From the NCBI GenBank assembly GCA_903830625.1, contig CAIKUK010000012.1, forward strand, positions 1 through 36,672: DNA of 36,672 nt. Direction: 5' to 3'. Below the pieces are notes generated by a model, which saw only the letters and a list, made by a program, of their open reading frames with translations, made no database searches and was not told where the DNA came from. Positions 6,278 to 14,940 of this stretch are shown here, in pieces. Position 1 is the stretch's first letter, and every line of letters begins with the position of its first letter. A program made the translations under genes and the position numbers. The DNA comes from Candidatus Yanofskyibacteriota bacterium. Lineage in GTDB: Bacteria; Patescibacteriota; Minisyncoccia; 2-02-FULL-40-12; GWA2-44-9.

Positions 6278-8703
6278 GATTTATTTTGATTAAATTTTGA
6301 TTTGATTTCGTCTTCGACCTCTTGGCGGATACGGGAATACTTAGAACGGGAAAGCTGTTTCAGGTATTCTGTCATTTCGGGATTGCCCGCGCCGAACACG
6401 CGTTCGGTTTCTAGTTTCATGTTGAATGGTTGGGTGGTCTGGCCGTTGACCAATAAATTAGCGTAAGCGTTCAGATTATCAATATTGATTAAATCCTGGG
6501 GCGAGAAGACCGGTTCAAATTTATTCTTCATGAATTCGGCATCATCGGGACCGATGCGGAAAGAGACCAAGGAGCCAACATTACCGAAAACAGAATCGCG
6601 GATGCCTTCTTTTAATTGTTTAATGAATTGATGGGCAATAATCAAATCCAAGCGATATTTGCGCGCTTCCGAGAGAATGGTGGCGATGCTGTCGGTGGTA
6701 AAGTTCTGGAACTCGTCTATATACAAATACATGTCCTTGCGGGCCGATTCGTCCACAATATCCGCCCGCGACAGCGCCGACATCAAAAGTTTGCCGACAA
6801 TAATCATACCCAGCAAATTAGCATTTAGATCGCCAATCCGGCCTTTGGACAAATTCACGACTAAAATCTTCTGGTTATCCATCACTTCCCGGAAATTAAA
6901 CGAACTTTTCTGCTGGTTGATAATGGGTCTAAGGAATTCATTAAAGACAAACGAAGTGATTTTGGAAGTGATATACGGCGCCATACTAGACAGACTTTGT
7001 TCGCCTTGAGCTTTCTCGGCTTCAAGTTTCCAGAATTGGGACACCAGCGGATTGGTTTCGCGACTTAATTTATCGGCGCGATAAGCATCGTCCACCAGCA
7101 CTCTAGAAATATCGGCCAGCGTCGGAACTTCGTGGACATAATCATCCAACAGAAGCAAAGCGGAATTTTTGAAATATTTTTCAAACATCGGACCGCCAGT
7201 AGTTTTCAAATCGTAGAGCTTGTCAAAAATTCCGAAAAGCTCGTCAATAACCATTGATTTTTGTTCAGGATGGGTCGGGTCTATCTCCAGCATATTCAAG
7301 CCCATCGGATAATCGACATCGCCCGGGTCAAAATAAATCACATCTTCAGCCCGTTCGGGCGGCACGATTGATAAAACAAATTCGGCAAAATCTCCGTGCG
7401 GATCAATAACACAGACGCCTTGGCCATTTTCCACGTCCTGACGGAGCATGGACTTCATAAACACGGTTTTACCGGTACCGGTTTGCCCGATAACGTACAG
7501 GTGCCGGCGGCGGTCGGCATCAGTCATGTGAACTTCTTTTTCCACACCCCGAAAAACATTTTTACCAAGAATTATTCCTTCGTCCGGAAGATTAAGCGGC
7601 GGCGGAGCGGATTTGGAATTTACAAATTTAACACCGGCGGCAGTGGCTGAAACCGGAAAATGATACAGACTGGCCAGCTCTTCCGATGAAAGCAATACTT
7701 TTTGTCTCTCATTGAACATGCGAAAAGAGAAATTAAAAAGCAACGAACGAAGATACCGGCCAGCCATCTTTTTGACCGAGAATTCATTCTGGTTAGTCGT
7801 AGAAAATTGGGCCAAGGCGCCGGCCAAAATATCCAGTAATTGATTGGCTCGGGGTTCGGATTCGGCCGAGACCACTAATCGAATATTGGCATCAAACCAC
7901 GGCTTGGCCGATTTCGCCTGAATACTTTTAATCACCTCTTCTTCAAATGGCGTCACCACTTTAGGTTGTTGCTTAGCTAATTCTTCCGGCGTTGGTTCTT
8001 TGGGTGGATGCTTGACCCGATTAACAGCATCTTTAAGCTGGTAGCCTTGTTGCATTTGACGGACTACCTTTTCGGCAAATTTACGCTGGCTGTCTTGGTG
8101 GGATGGTTTAAATAAAACTTGTAATGCCGCGCCTTCACCTTTATTGTTTATTTTGGAAAGCCCGGCCAAAATTTCGCCCAGCGAATCGCTTTCCAGTTTT
8201 TGATAAGTTTTAACAGGTAGGATTGAATTGTTTTTTTGAGCGACATAAGCGCCAGCTGTCGCACCACCGGGGTGGAACACGGAATAATCCTGGACCTGGT
8301 CGATTTGCGCTTCCGGATACAAGCCATGAATTTGTTTTTCAAATATATCTTCAATGCTTCGGGGTACAGCCATATAAAATTGGATATCTTGGCCAGTATG
8401 ACTGACAGCAATTTCCAGGGCCAGGTACGGTTCGCCATAAACAAACTTGTTCCAGCCCTTGGCATGAATGTTGGTAAAGGAGCCATACAATTGCTCCATG
8501 ACGCCGATAAGCTCTTTTTCAGGTCGTGGAGAAGCGCCTGGAGTGCCTGGCGGAGCCGGACGGGGCAGACTAACCGAAAAAAGCGCCATATTAAGCGCCC
8601 GTGCAATCGAACCTTTGGACCGCATGGAATTAAGCGTAATTAATGCCGCAATGAGGATTAAAACAAGAACGACACCATATACGCCAACGAGAAATATAGA
8701 CAC
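6274..8703 (-). CDS. TraG/VirD4-like membrane-anchored AAA ATPase
   Basis: The 809-residue protein has an N-terminal transmembrane helix (about 2-24), a roughly 370-residue N-domain, then a HerA/TraG-type motor with Walker A VIGQTGTGKT (about 403-412), CVIDPHGDFAEF, Walker B LYIDEFQNFTTDSIATILSEA (about 661) and the following IIAHQFIKQL. VirD4/TraD-type couplers feed DNA or protein into type IV secretion channels; no relaxase, VirB6 or pilin gene is in this window. CPR genomes often carry such ATPases, possibly linked to pili or DNA handling. GTG start chosen because it places the helix first. It lies 5 bases after the upstream 133-residue gene and overlaps the next gene by 4. Confidence 0.82.
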   Translation of the reverse strand: MSIFLVGVYGVVLVLILIAALITLNSMRSKGSIARALNMALFSVSLPRPAPPGTPGASPRPEKELIGVMEQLYGSFTNIHAKGWNKFVYGEPYLALEIAVSHTGQDIQFYMAVPRSIEDIFEKQIHGLYPEAQIDQVQDYSVFHPGGATAGAYVAQKNNSILPVKTYQKLESDSLGEILAGLSKINNKGEGAALQVLFKPSHQDSQRKFAEKVVRQMQQGYQLKDAVNRVKHPPKEPTPEELAKQQPKVVTPFEEEVIKSIQAKSAKPWFDANIRLVVSAESEPRANQLLDILAGALAQFSTTNQNEFSVKKMAGRYLRSLLFNFSFRMFNERQKVLLSSEELASLYHFPVSATAAGVKFVNSKSAPPPLNLPDEGIILGKNVFRGVEKEVHMTDADRRRHLYVIGQTGTGKTVFMKSMLRQDVENGQGVCVIDPHGDFAEFVLSIVPPERAEDVIYFDPGDVDYPMGLNMLEIDPTHPEQKSMVIDELFGIFDKLYDLKTTGGPMFEKYFKNSALLLLDDYVHEVPTLADISRVLVDDAYRADKLSRETNPLVSQFWKLEAEKAQGEQSLSSMAPYITSKITSFVFNEFLRPIINQQKSSFNFREVMDNQKILVVNLSKGRIGDLNANLLGMIIVGKLLMSALSRADIVDESARKDMYLYIDEFQNFTTDSIATILSEARKYRLDLIIAHQFIKQLKEGIRDSVFGNVGSLVSFRIGPDDAEFMKNKFEPVFSPQDLINIDNLNAYANLLVNGQTTQPFNMKLETERVFGAGNPEMTEYLKQLSRSKYSRIRQEVEDEIKSKFNQNKS

Positions 8704-8708
8704 GTGAA

Positions 8709-9110
8709 TTATTTAAGCTCCGGCAGTTTCCCCCGCTTTACCATCTCTTGAAAAACTTCGTTGCTTGTCAGGGCCTTATGAAGTGGATCGAAAAGAGACG
8801 GGTCACCTGAATCTTTGGCCGCTTTTACGCCAGCCGAAGGATCATTAAGAGCCAGGCTGACCCATGATCTAACTTTTGCCTGCGCTTCTTCCGGCAATTC
8901 GTCAGCCGTTCGGCCAGGTTCGTGAGAAGAAGCTTTGAATCCCGGATCCTGCTCCTGAATCATATTTTCCGTCACTTCTGAAACGGCCTGATGTTCGGGG
9001 GCTATCTCAGAAGAACGCTCGCCGGTTTCGGTGGCTTTTTGTATTTCGGCTACTCGGCGCTCGTATTCCTTCTTTAATTGTTGGACTTGCTGTTCGGGAG
9101 TTCCTTCCAT
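8709..9110 (-). CDS. Hypothetical 133-residue partner of the TraG-like ATPase
   Basis: First gene of the minus-strand operon. It has a Gln/Glu-rich coiled-coil N-terminus (QQLKKEYERRVAEIQKATE), a disordered acidic middle and a helical C-domain (VRSWVSLALNDPSAGVKAAK through EVFQEMVKRGKLPELK). I believe this C-domain accompanies TraG-like genes in other Parcubacteria, but no function is known. A TAGAAT box four bases before the ATG suggests a leaderless transcript. Confidence 0.65.
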   Translation of the reverse strand: MEGTPEQQVQQLKKEYERRVAEIQKATETGERSSEIAPEHQAVSEVTENMIQEQDPGFKASSHEPGRTADELPEEAQAKVRSWVSLALNDPSAGVKAAKDSGDPSLFDPLHKALTSNEVFQEMVKRGKLPELK

Positions 9111-9167
9111 ATAGATATTCTACTCTTTTATCGGCTAGAATGCTTTATTTAATGTGGATAATTAAAT

Positions 9168-9195
9168 TTGAAACTTGCAACACGAATGCTATCAT
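9168..9195 (+). promoter_or_regulatory. Promoter of the plus-strand operon
   Basis: TTGAAA and TATCAT are 16 bases apart, giving a leader of about 19 AT-rich bases without a Shine-Dalgarno site. It lies in the 110-base divergent space with the TraG-like operon. Confidence 0.55.
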
Positions 9196-9220
9196 AAAAT
9201 CAAAATTATAACTCATAAAT

Positions 9221-10891
9221 ATGCCTACAGAAACAAGGCTGGAGCCGATTAAAAAAGACGAGCAGGAAGAAGAACGCGAATACAACGAGGATAAGGAAAG
9301 AGGTTATAAGACAATCGATAAGCGTGTCGGCCCAGACGCCCTAAAGGAAGCGGAGGAAGAGTTGGTTCAAAATAAGCCCCCTATGACTAGGGAGCAGATG
9401 GAAGAATCAGAATACAACAGAGATAAAGAAAGAGGTTTTAAAATAGGAGAAGACAGACCAGTCGGCATGCGACAAGGGATTGTAGAGATAGAATCAGTGG
9501 AAGCATCCGAAGCCATCAGAAAGGCCGCCAAGGAGTATGATGACATGATGGTGGCAAAAGACGCTGGTAACATTGATGTCTATCAGACCGCCCGGGAAGA
9601 ATTCAATAAAGACAAGCGGGACATAGACCAGATGCGCGAATCAGAACCGACGGAACCCCCGCCTACGTTGCACCATTTGGAAGACCACCCCGAGCAGATG
9701 TCCGTTGAGTATATCCAGCGGCAATTTGAATTGTCTAAGAGCCAAGGCGTGTTGTCACGCTACTATTGGGAGAGTTTATTGAAAGAAGCCAAGGAAGCTG
9801 AACAAAGGACACCAGCACCACAAAGAGAAAAAGAACAGGCATCAGTCAACGAAGCGCGACAAGGGGCGGTTGAAAATCTGAAAAATAATAGGAAGGAAGG
9901 TTGGGGTAAGCGCTTTAAGGACTCGGTGCGCTCAAAGTATGAGACTGCCAAGGATAAAGTCAAGTCAATATGGCCATTTTGGAAGGAACGGGCAAAAGGA
10001 CTGGCGACAGCTGGTGCGCTTGAATACATTCATGCTGAAAAATTCAGACGAGCCACTAGGGATGTCGGCCGAGATACGGAAACTCAGTCCCGTCTCGTTA
10101 AGATAGAAGATTACGTGCCATTTGACGAACTCACTAAAAAAGCCAAAGAAGCCGGATTAATAAAAGAAGGGGAAACATTCAGAGATGCTGACAAAAAACA
10201 GCTTGAGCAGGTTTCTAATGAAGTTCTGGGTGAACGTATTTTAGTTAATGAACACGTGGAAGATAGCATCGTTGCCGATGCAAAAGAGCGATTAAGTAAA
10301 CGGCTTGAAAAATTCATAAGCACCGGAGGAACAAAAGGATTGACCGAAGAAAAGTGGGCCCAAATAGAACCGCTCCTCCGCCAAAATATCAAGAACATCA
10401 GGAAGAACACGGCTTTAGACAGTATGACTGACTATATAAAACTATACCGGCAAGGATTTGATGCAGGAGAGAGTGGCTGGAACAAATGGAAAATGAGGTA
10501 CCTTTATGGGGCCGTTGAATCGACACTTTGGCTGAGCGGCATCGCTATATTGTTCTCGAAACTATCCGGTGCCGGAGCAATGCCTTTATTGCCACCTAAG
10601 CCAATTCTTCCTGGGACTGAATCGTTACCCCAAGTGACTGGTTTGGACCCAATGGATAAATCTGTCTGGCACACTATCAGTAATGTCGCAAAAAATGAAT
10701 TTGGAATCAACTTAAATAACGATCAACTTCTTAGATTTGGTAAAGGTGTGGTTAGTAACCCAAACAATCATATTGGAGTCAAGATCTGGAATATTCCCGG
10801 GAATCCTCTTGATATACATATGCAACAAGGCCATTTGCTTGATCTCAAATATGTGAGAGATGTTCTAACTCAACTTTCCGTACATCCATAA
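9221..10891 (+). CDS. Large charged single-pass protein with possible LysM-like C-terminal domain
   Basis: This 556-residue protein is mostly Glu/Lys-rich helix with coiled-coil character. A short internal duplication is visible (EYNEDKERGYK near residue 20 and EYNRDKERGFK near 64). One transmembrane helix lies at about 430-447 (STLWLSGIAILFSKL), followed by a proline-rich linker and an 80-residue C-domain (SVWHTISNVAKNEFGINLNN, then DQLLRFGKGVV). That domain resembles the terminal LysM-like domains I associate with CPR surface proteins; this is an inference. The likely topology is a long cytoplasmic N-part with an exported C-domain. It is divergent from the TraG-like operon. Confidence 0.65.
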   Translation: MPTETRLEPIKKDEQEEEREYNEDKERGYKTIDKRVGPDALKEAEEELVQNKPPMTREQMEESEYNRDKERGFKIGEDRPVGMRQGIVEIESVEASEAIRKAAKEYDDMMVAKDAGNIDVYQTAREEFNKDKRDIDQMRESEPTEPPPTLHHLEDHPEQMSVEYIQRQFELSKSQGVLSRYYWESLLKEAKEAEQRTPAPQREKEQASVNEARQGAVENLKNNRKEGWGKRFKDSVRSKYETAKDKVKSIWPFWKERAKGLATAGALEYIHAEKFRRATRDVGRDTETQSRLVKIEDYVPFDELTKKAKEAGLIKEGETFRDADKKQLEQVSNEVLGERILVNEHVEDSIVADAKERLSKRLEKFISTGGTKGLTEEKWAQIEPLLRQNIKNIRKNTALDSMTDYIKLYRQGFDAGESGWNKWKMRYLYGAVESTLWLSGIAILFSKLSGAGAMPLLPPKPILPGTESLPQVTGLDPMDKSVWHTISNVAKNEFGINLNNDQLLRFGKGVVSNPNNHIGVKIWNIPGNPLDIHMQQGHLLDLKYVRDVLTQLSVHP

Positions 10892-10912
10892 TAAAAATTA
10901 ACAACCAATAAA

Positions 10913-11218
10913 ATGCCGGACGAACAAACACAAAATAAAATCGCAGAAGAACTCGCAGGATTACTGGCCAAGTCGGATCTTAACGAGGATATAAAAGAAA
11001 AGATACTGGATAAGCTAGACGAGCTTCCTGACTATCTTATATTCGGTCTCATTGACGCGCTAAAACGGGAAGAGAAGGACATTTCAAGAATGCTGCTGGA
11101 TATAGACCTATTCTCCAAAGACCAAGATAGGGTTTGGGAAGAGACTGAAACCGCCCAAAAAAAGGCAGCTGACTCAATCATTGAAGAAGGAGCCGTAAAA
11201 ATAGAGTCAGGAAATTAA
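10913..11218 (+). CDS. Hypothetical 101-residue helical protein
   Basis: Acidic, all-helical and without membrane segments or Cys. The core (LAKSDLNEDIKEKILDKLDE, then LPDYLIFGLIDALKREEKDI) looks like a two- or three-helix bundle with a C-terminal amphipathic helix. It sits 21 bases after the 556-residue gene and 13 bases before the first glycosyltransferase gene, so it belongs to the same operon. No family is recognised. Confidence 0.6.
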   Translation: MPDEQTQNKIAEELAGLLAKSDLNEDIKEKILDKLDELPDYLIFGLIDALKREEKDISRMLLDIDLFSKDQDRVWEETETAQKKAADSIIEEGAVKIESGN

Positions 11219-11231
11219 AACTGAATAAAAA

Positions 11232-12749
11232 ATGAAGTGTAAACCAAGCAGTGAAGTATTTGTTGTTCTTATTATTTTGGTTGTTGCCGTCTTTTTTCGA
11301 TTTTATCATCTTGAACAAACACCTCCGGGTCTCTATCCCGATGAGGCCATGAATGGTTCAAACGCGCTCGTGGCCAACGCCACCGGGCATTATCAAATTT
11401 TTTATCCTGAAAATTACGGTCGGGAAGGATTATTCATCAATATTCAGGCTCTGGCCATTAAATTTTTTGGTATTCATCCTTGGGCTTTGCGAGGCGTATC
11501 GGCCATGTTTGGTGTTTTAACCGTCCTCGGTCTTTATTTATTGGCTAAGGAACTTTTTGACTGGAAGATCGGGGTGATCTCAAGTTTTCTGCTGGCTATT
11601 TCGTTTTGGCATGTAAATTTTTCACGTATTGGCTTTAGAGCTATCATGCTGCCTTTTATTTTGGTTTACGCTTTTTATTTCCTCTGGCGAGGACTGAAAC
11701 AATCTCATTGGGGCAGTTTCTTTTGGGCCGGCATTTTCGGCGGACTAGGTTTTTATACCTATTTCTCCTATCGTATCGCGCCTTTAATCGTCATCGCGGT
11801 CTTTATTAATTATTGGATGTTCTTGAAAAAAGATTACCACCACGAAAATTACGAGCATACCCGCAACCGATTCCTGGGCGGATTTTCGTTGTTCATAATC
11901 ACAACGTTCTTCGTTGCTCTACCAATCGGTATTTATTTTTTAAAAAATCCTGATAACTTTTTACAACGAAGCACCCAATCGGTCTTTGTACAATCCCAAC
12001 CGCTCCAAGAACTAGCTACTAGTGTCGTTCGCACGCTAGGCATGTTCACTTTTGCCGGTGATGGCAATCCGCGCCATAATTTAGACGGTCAAGCCATGCT
12101 CGGCTGGCCGATTGCCATTTTGTTCGCTATTGGATTTATAAAAGAACTTTACCACTGGCTCCGGCGCAAACACGGTCATTTCTCGCCTGTTCATACGCTT
12201 ATGTTCGCCTGGTTTTTTGTGATGCTTCTCCCTGGTTTCCTTTCCACCGAAGCGCCGCACGCCTTGCGAGTCATTGGTGTCATTCCTATTGTGATGATTT
12301 TTGCCGCCCGGGGCCTCATGTGGTTATTTAGCGCTTCCGAAGGCTGGGAGGCAGTAACTCATCCATGGGAAGGCCGAGGACATTACCAATTTATCGCTCC
12401 GGTTTTGGCCGCACTGGCGCTGATGGGCGCTCTGGGGTTCTATGAATATAATCGTTATTTCAATGTTTGGGCGCCCAGTCAAATAACCGCCGATGCTTTT
12501 GCGGCAAATTATGTTGATATTGCCAATCAGATAAACGCCCAATCAATTTCCAAGAAGAAATATGTCGTCGTTGATGCCTCGACAAGCATTGAAGCTTACG
12601 GCTTACCGATTTCCGCGGAAACAGTGATGTTTTTAACTAACACAGTTTTGCCTTCCACCCAGCGCGCCAAGAATTTAACTTATCTTACCACCAGTCAATC
12701 AATTAATTATAAATTTAACCCCAATGCCATTATTTGGCATATCCGATAA
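11232..12749 (+). CDS. GT39/ArnT-like membrane glycosyltransferase
   Basis: The 505-residue protein has an N-terminal helix, then the acidic loop motif PPGLYPDEAMNG (about residues 31-42), in which the DE pair corresponds to the catalytic acidic residues of dolichyl- or undecaprenyl-phosphate sugar transferases (GT-C fold). About ten further helices follow, with a soluble C-terminal tail of roughly 110 residues. Such enzymes transfer a sugar from a polyprenyl-phosphate donor to lipid or protein outside the membrane. Its TAA overlaps the ATG of a second GT39-type gene by one base, so the pair is made together. Acceptor unknown. Confidence 0.8.
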   Translation: MKCKPSSEVFVVLIILVVAVFFRFYHLEQTPPGLYPDEAMNGSNALVANATGHYQIFYPENYGREGLFINIQALAIKFFGIHPWALRGVSAMFGVLTVLGLYLLAKELFDWKIGVISSFLLAISFWHVNFSRIGFRAIMLPFILVYAFYFLWRGLKQSHWGSFFWAGIFGGLGFYTYFSYRIAPLIVIAVFINYWMFLKKDYHHENYEHTRNRFLGGFSLFIITTFFVALPIGIYFLKNPDNFLQRSTQSVFVQSQPLQELATSVVRTLGMFTFAGDGNPRHNLDGQAMLGWPIAILFAIGFIKELYHWLRRKHGHFSPVHTLMFAWFFVMLLPGFLSTEAPHALRVIGVIPIVMIFAARGLMWLFSASEGWEAVTHPWEGRGHYQFIAPVLAALALMGALGFYEYNRYFNVWAPSQITADAFAANYVDIANQINAQSISKKKYVVVDASTSIEAYGLPISAETVMFLTNTVLPSTQRAKNLTYLTTSQSINYKFNPNAIIWHIR

Positions 12750-14497
12750 TGAAAAAACATTCTTTTATCGCCAGTGTTCTAGTGGCGGTTGCCAGTGTTA
12801 TTGCTATCGCCAGTGCCTGGCATGATTCGCCTATCGTCGATGAAATTCCTCACATCGGCGCCGGTTATTCCTATATCATCGGTCGGACTTATGAATTTAA
12901 TCCCGAACATCCCCCGCTCGCTAAAGACTTGGCCGGTTTGGCTCTTCTCCCGCTTGATATAAATTCCAGTATCATTCCAAAGATTGGCAGCGCTAATCCG
13001 CCTAATGGCGTCAATGATCAGTGGAATTTTGGACGATTATTGATTTATCATTCCGGCGATGACCCGATTGCCATTGTTCACGCCGCCAAACTGCCCCTTA
13101 TTCTTCTCTTTATTTTTTCTGCTATCCTGGTTTTTGCGTGGACTAAAAGAACCTACAACTCCCGCGCCGCGCTATTGGCCGTTTTCTTGTTTTCTTTTTG
13201 TCCAACCATTATTGCCCATAGCCGATTTGTTACAACCGATATCGCCGCTCTCTTCGGGGTTTTGTTCTCAACTTATTTCTTCGTCCGTTATCTCCAAGAA
13301 CAGAACACCGCTAATTTTTGGTTAGCGGCATTATCATTCGGTGTGGCTTTGCTTACCAAATTTTCGACATTTCTTTTGGTGCCATTCTTCGTGCTTACTG
13401 CAATCGCCTGGGCTTGGACTCATCATAACCAGTGGTTTAAACCGATGTGGCGGTTAGTCGTTAAAAGCATTCTGGTTATGGCCGTCGGTTTTGTGGTTGT
13501 AGTCGGTCCGGTTTATCAATTTCATATTTTAAATTATCCGGCCTCTCAACAAAAATCCGATTCTATACAAATCCTAGGTAGTTACGGAGTTCCGATAATA
13601 AAATCGGCTATTATCTGGAGCGCCGATAAACCGGTTCTTCGGCCGTTCTCTCAATTTGGTCTTGGACTAGCCATGGTCACTCAGAGGGCAGAGGGCGGAA
13701 ACCGCACTTATTATCTCGGGCAAGTTTCAAGCCAGTCGTTCAAATCATATTTTCCGATTGTCTATTCACTCAAGGAACCGATTCCGTTCTTGATTCTCCT
13801 TCTTGGCGCTATCTGGTTCGGTTTCAAATCTTGGCGAAAAGAACGTAAACCATTTAAAGAAAAGGTTAAGGAGCATTTCCTCGGGTTTACGATGCTTCTT
13901 TGGATAATTATTTATATGGTCGCCAGTATCAATGCCAATCTCAATATCGGCATCCGCCATCTCATCCCGATTTATGGATTCATCTTCATCTTAGTGGCCG
14001 GTCAAATCGAAGCGGTAATAAATAGAGAAAATATCAAAAAATGGTTCAAGATTTTTGTCTTTATTCTTCTTGGTTGGTATGTTGCCGAATTCGCATCTGT
14101 CTATCCGTACTATCTGACTTACTTTAACGAATTCGCGGGCGGGCCGGCGGGTGGTCATCGCTTTGTCGCTGATTCCAATCTTGATTGGGGCCAGGACCTT
14201 TGGCGCTTGGGAGATTTTGTAAAGCAAAATAATATTCAAAAGATATATACCGATTATTTCGGCTGGGCTGATGCCTCTTTCTATCTTGGTGATTCCTTTG
14301 TTTGGATGCGCGGCGGACAATACACCAGTGCTGATGCTTTTCTAAGAGAAAATCCTAATGGCGGCTGGTTGGCTATTTCCGCGACATTCTATCAGGAAGC
14401 GTCCGTTGACCCAAATCATCCCTATTTATGGCTTGAAAAATACACGCCAGTGAAAGTCATTGGGAACTCGATTTTTGTCTGGCACGTCACTCCGTAA
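12749..14497 (+). CDS. Second GT39 (PMT-type) membrane glycosyltransferase
   Basis: With the start at ATG 12749 (TAATG overlap) the protein has 582 residues and begins MKKHSF before the first helix; the ORF track start at 12734 lies inside the upstream gene and is less likely. It has the luminal motif SPIVDEIPHIGAGYSYI with the catalytic DE pair, EHPPLAKDLAGL, many helices, and a C-terminal SNLDWGQDLWRLGDFVK domain typical of bacterial PMT-like proteins. It probably glycosylates surface proteins or lipids together with its neighbour. Its stop codon lies in one arm of an inverted repeat (14494-14602). Confidence 0.82.
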   Translation: MKKHSFIASVLVAVASVIAIASAWHDSPIVDEIPHIGAGYSYIIGRTYEFNPEHPPLAKDLAGLALLPLDINSSIIPKIGSANPPNGVNDQWNFGRLLIYHSGDDPIAIVHAAKLPLILLFIFSAILVFAWTKRTYNSRAALLAVFLFSFCPTIIAHSRFVTTDIAALFGVLFSTYFFVRYLQEQNTANFWLAALSFGVALLTKFSTFLLVPFFVLTAIAWAWTHHNQWFKPMWRLVVKSILVMAVGFVVVVGPVYQFHILNYPASQQKSDSIQILGSYGVPIIKSAIIWSADKPVLRPFSQFGLGLAMVTQRAEGGNRTYYLGQVSSQSFKSYFPIVYSLKEPIPFLILLLGAIWFGFKSWRKERKPFKEKVKEHFLGFTMLLWIIIYMVASINANLNIGIRHLIPIYGFIFILVAGQIEAVINRENIKKWFKIFVFILLGWYVAEFASVYPYYLTYFNEFAGGPAGGHRFVADSNLDWGQDLWRLGDFVKQNNIQKIYTDYFGWADASFYLGDSFVWMRGGQYTSADAFLRENPNGGWLAISATFYQEASVDPNHPYLWLEKYTPVKVIGNSIFVWHVTP

Positions 14498-14602
14498 ATC
14501 GAATTGGGCTTACGTCCCTCTCGGACCGATAATAAACCTGCTCCTGCGGCAGGTTTTTATCTACATGCTCGCGAACCGGACCGTAAGCCCAATTCGATTT
14601 AC
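14494..14602. repeat. Intergenic inverted-repeat element E1
   Basis: Two perfect 21-base arms (14494-14514 and 14582-14602; core AAATCGAATTGGGCTTAC) enclose a 67-base centre that holds a terminator hairpin. The left arm contains the stop codon of the GT39 gene. It resembles the other junction elements in size (109 bp) and plan. Confidence 0.8.
14535..14558 (+). terminator. Terminator of the glycosyltransferase operon
   Basis: AACCTGC pairs with GCAGGTT around a seven-base loop and runs into TTTTT on the plus strand. It sits at the centre of element E1. Confidence 0.75.
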
Positions 14603-14627
14603 TCCGTTCTTTTTTGTTTTTTTGGAA

Positions 14628-14660
14628 TAAAAAAACGCCCCGCCGCAGAACGGTCGGGGC
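14628..14660 (-). terminator. Minus-strand terminator at the left end of the GC-rich island
   Basis: GCCCCG pairs with CGGGGC, with an inner CCG/CGG, followed by GTTTTTTTATT on the minus strand. It would end transcripts coming from the 14.7-15.2 kb region. Confidence 0.8.
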
Positions 14661-14940
14661 ATTGTTAGCCCATGGGCCACCTCCTTGAAAGAACGTTGGG
14701 CGATGCGGTGCACCGCATCGCCCTCGAAGCACTCGAAGCTTTCGAAGCTTTCGAAGCCGAAGCGAGAAGAAGGGGGTCCGGACGGCACCAGCGGAGTCAT
14801 TACTTCCGCGACGCCGTCCGGTCGCCGGCCAGGCCAGCACGCTTTCGGCGGATGTTGGGCTTGACGTGGTCCTACAAGCCCCACGTACCCTCACCACGAG
14901 CGCGCGGCTCGGTCAGCTTCTTGTCGCGACATATGCGACA
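14661..14940. other. GC-rich, hairpin-dense stretch without a convincing gene
   Basis: The stretch is clearly richer in GC than its neighbours. It holds a 26-base perfect palindrome (14698-14723, core GATGCGGTGCACCGCATC), four 9-bp units of the form TTCGAAGCT (14723-14758), a two-part hairpin closed by CCGGACGGC (14778-14821), and two overlapping, mutually exclusive stems near 14857-14886. On the minus strand a strong AAGGAGGTG site precedes ATG GGC TAA and then the terminator at 14628. Several overlapping frames are open but run straight through the terminator and palindrome, so I do not call them genes. It may be the 3' part of the RNA unit that starts at 15197. Confidence 0.5.

Noticed and set aside
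8148-8643. ORFs of 152 residues (minus) and 135 residues (plus)
   Set aside because: Both are other-frame shadows of the TraG-like ATPase.
12734-12748. Upstream start of the second GT39 gene (MAYPIMKK)
   Set aside because: It lies inside the preceding gene; ATG 12749 gives the normal TAATG coupling and a Lys-Lys start before the first helix.
14857-14886. H-type pseudoknot in the GC-rich island
   Set aside because: The two stems overlap with no loop bases to span the helices, so they can only be alternatives.
14487-14897. Minus ORFs of 136 and 107 residues and a plus ORF of 124 residues in the GC-rich island
   Set aside because: They overlap one another, run through a strong terminator and a palindrome, and none has a ribosome site or recognisable sequence. 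GC-rich DNA with few stops explains them.
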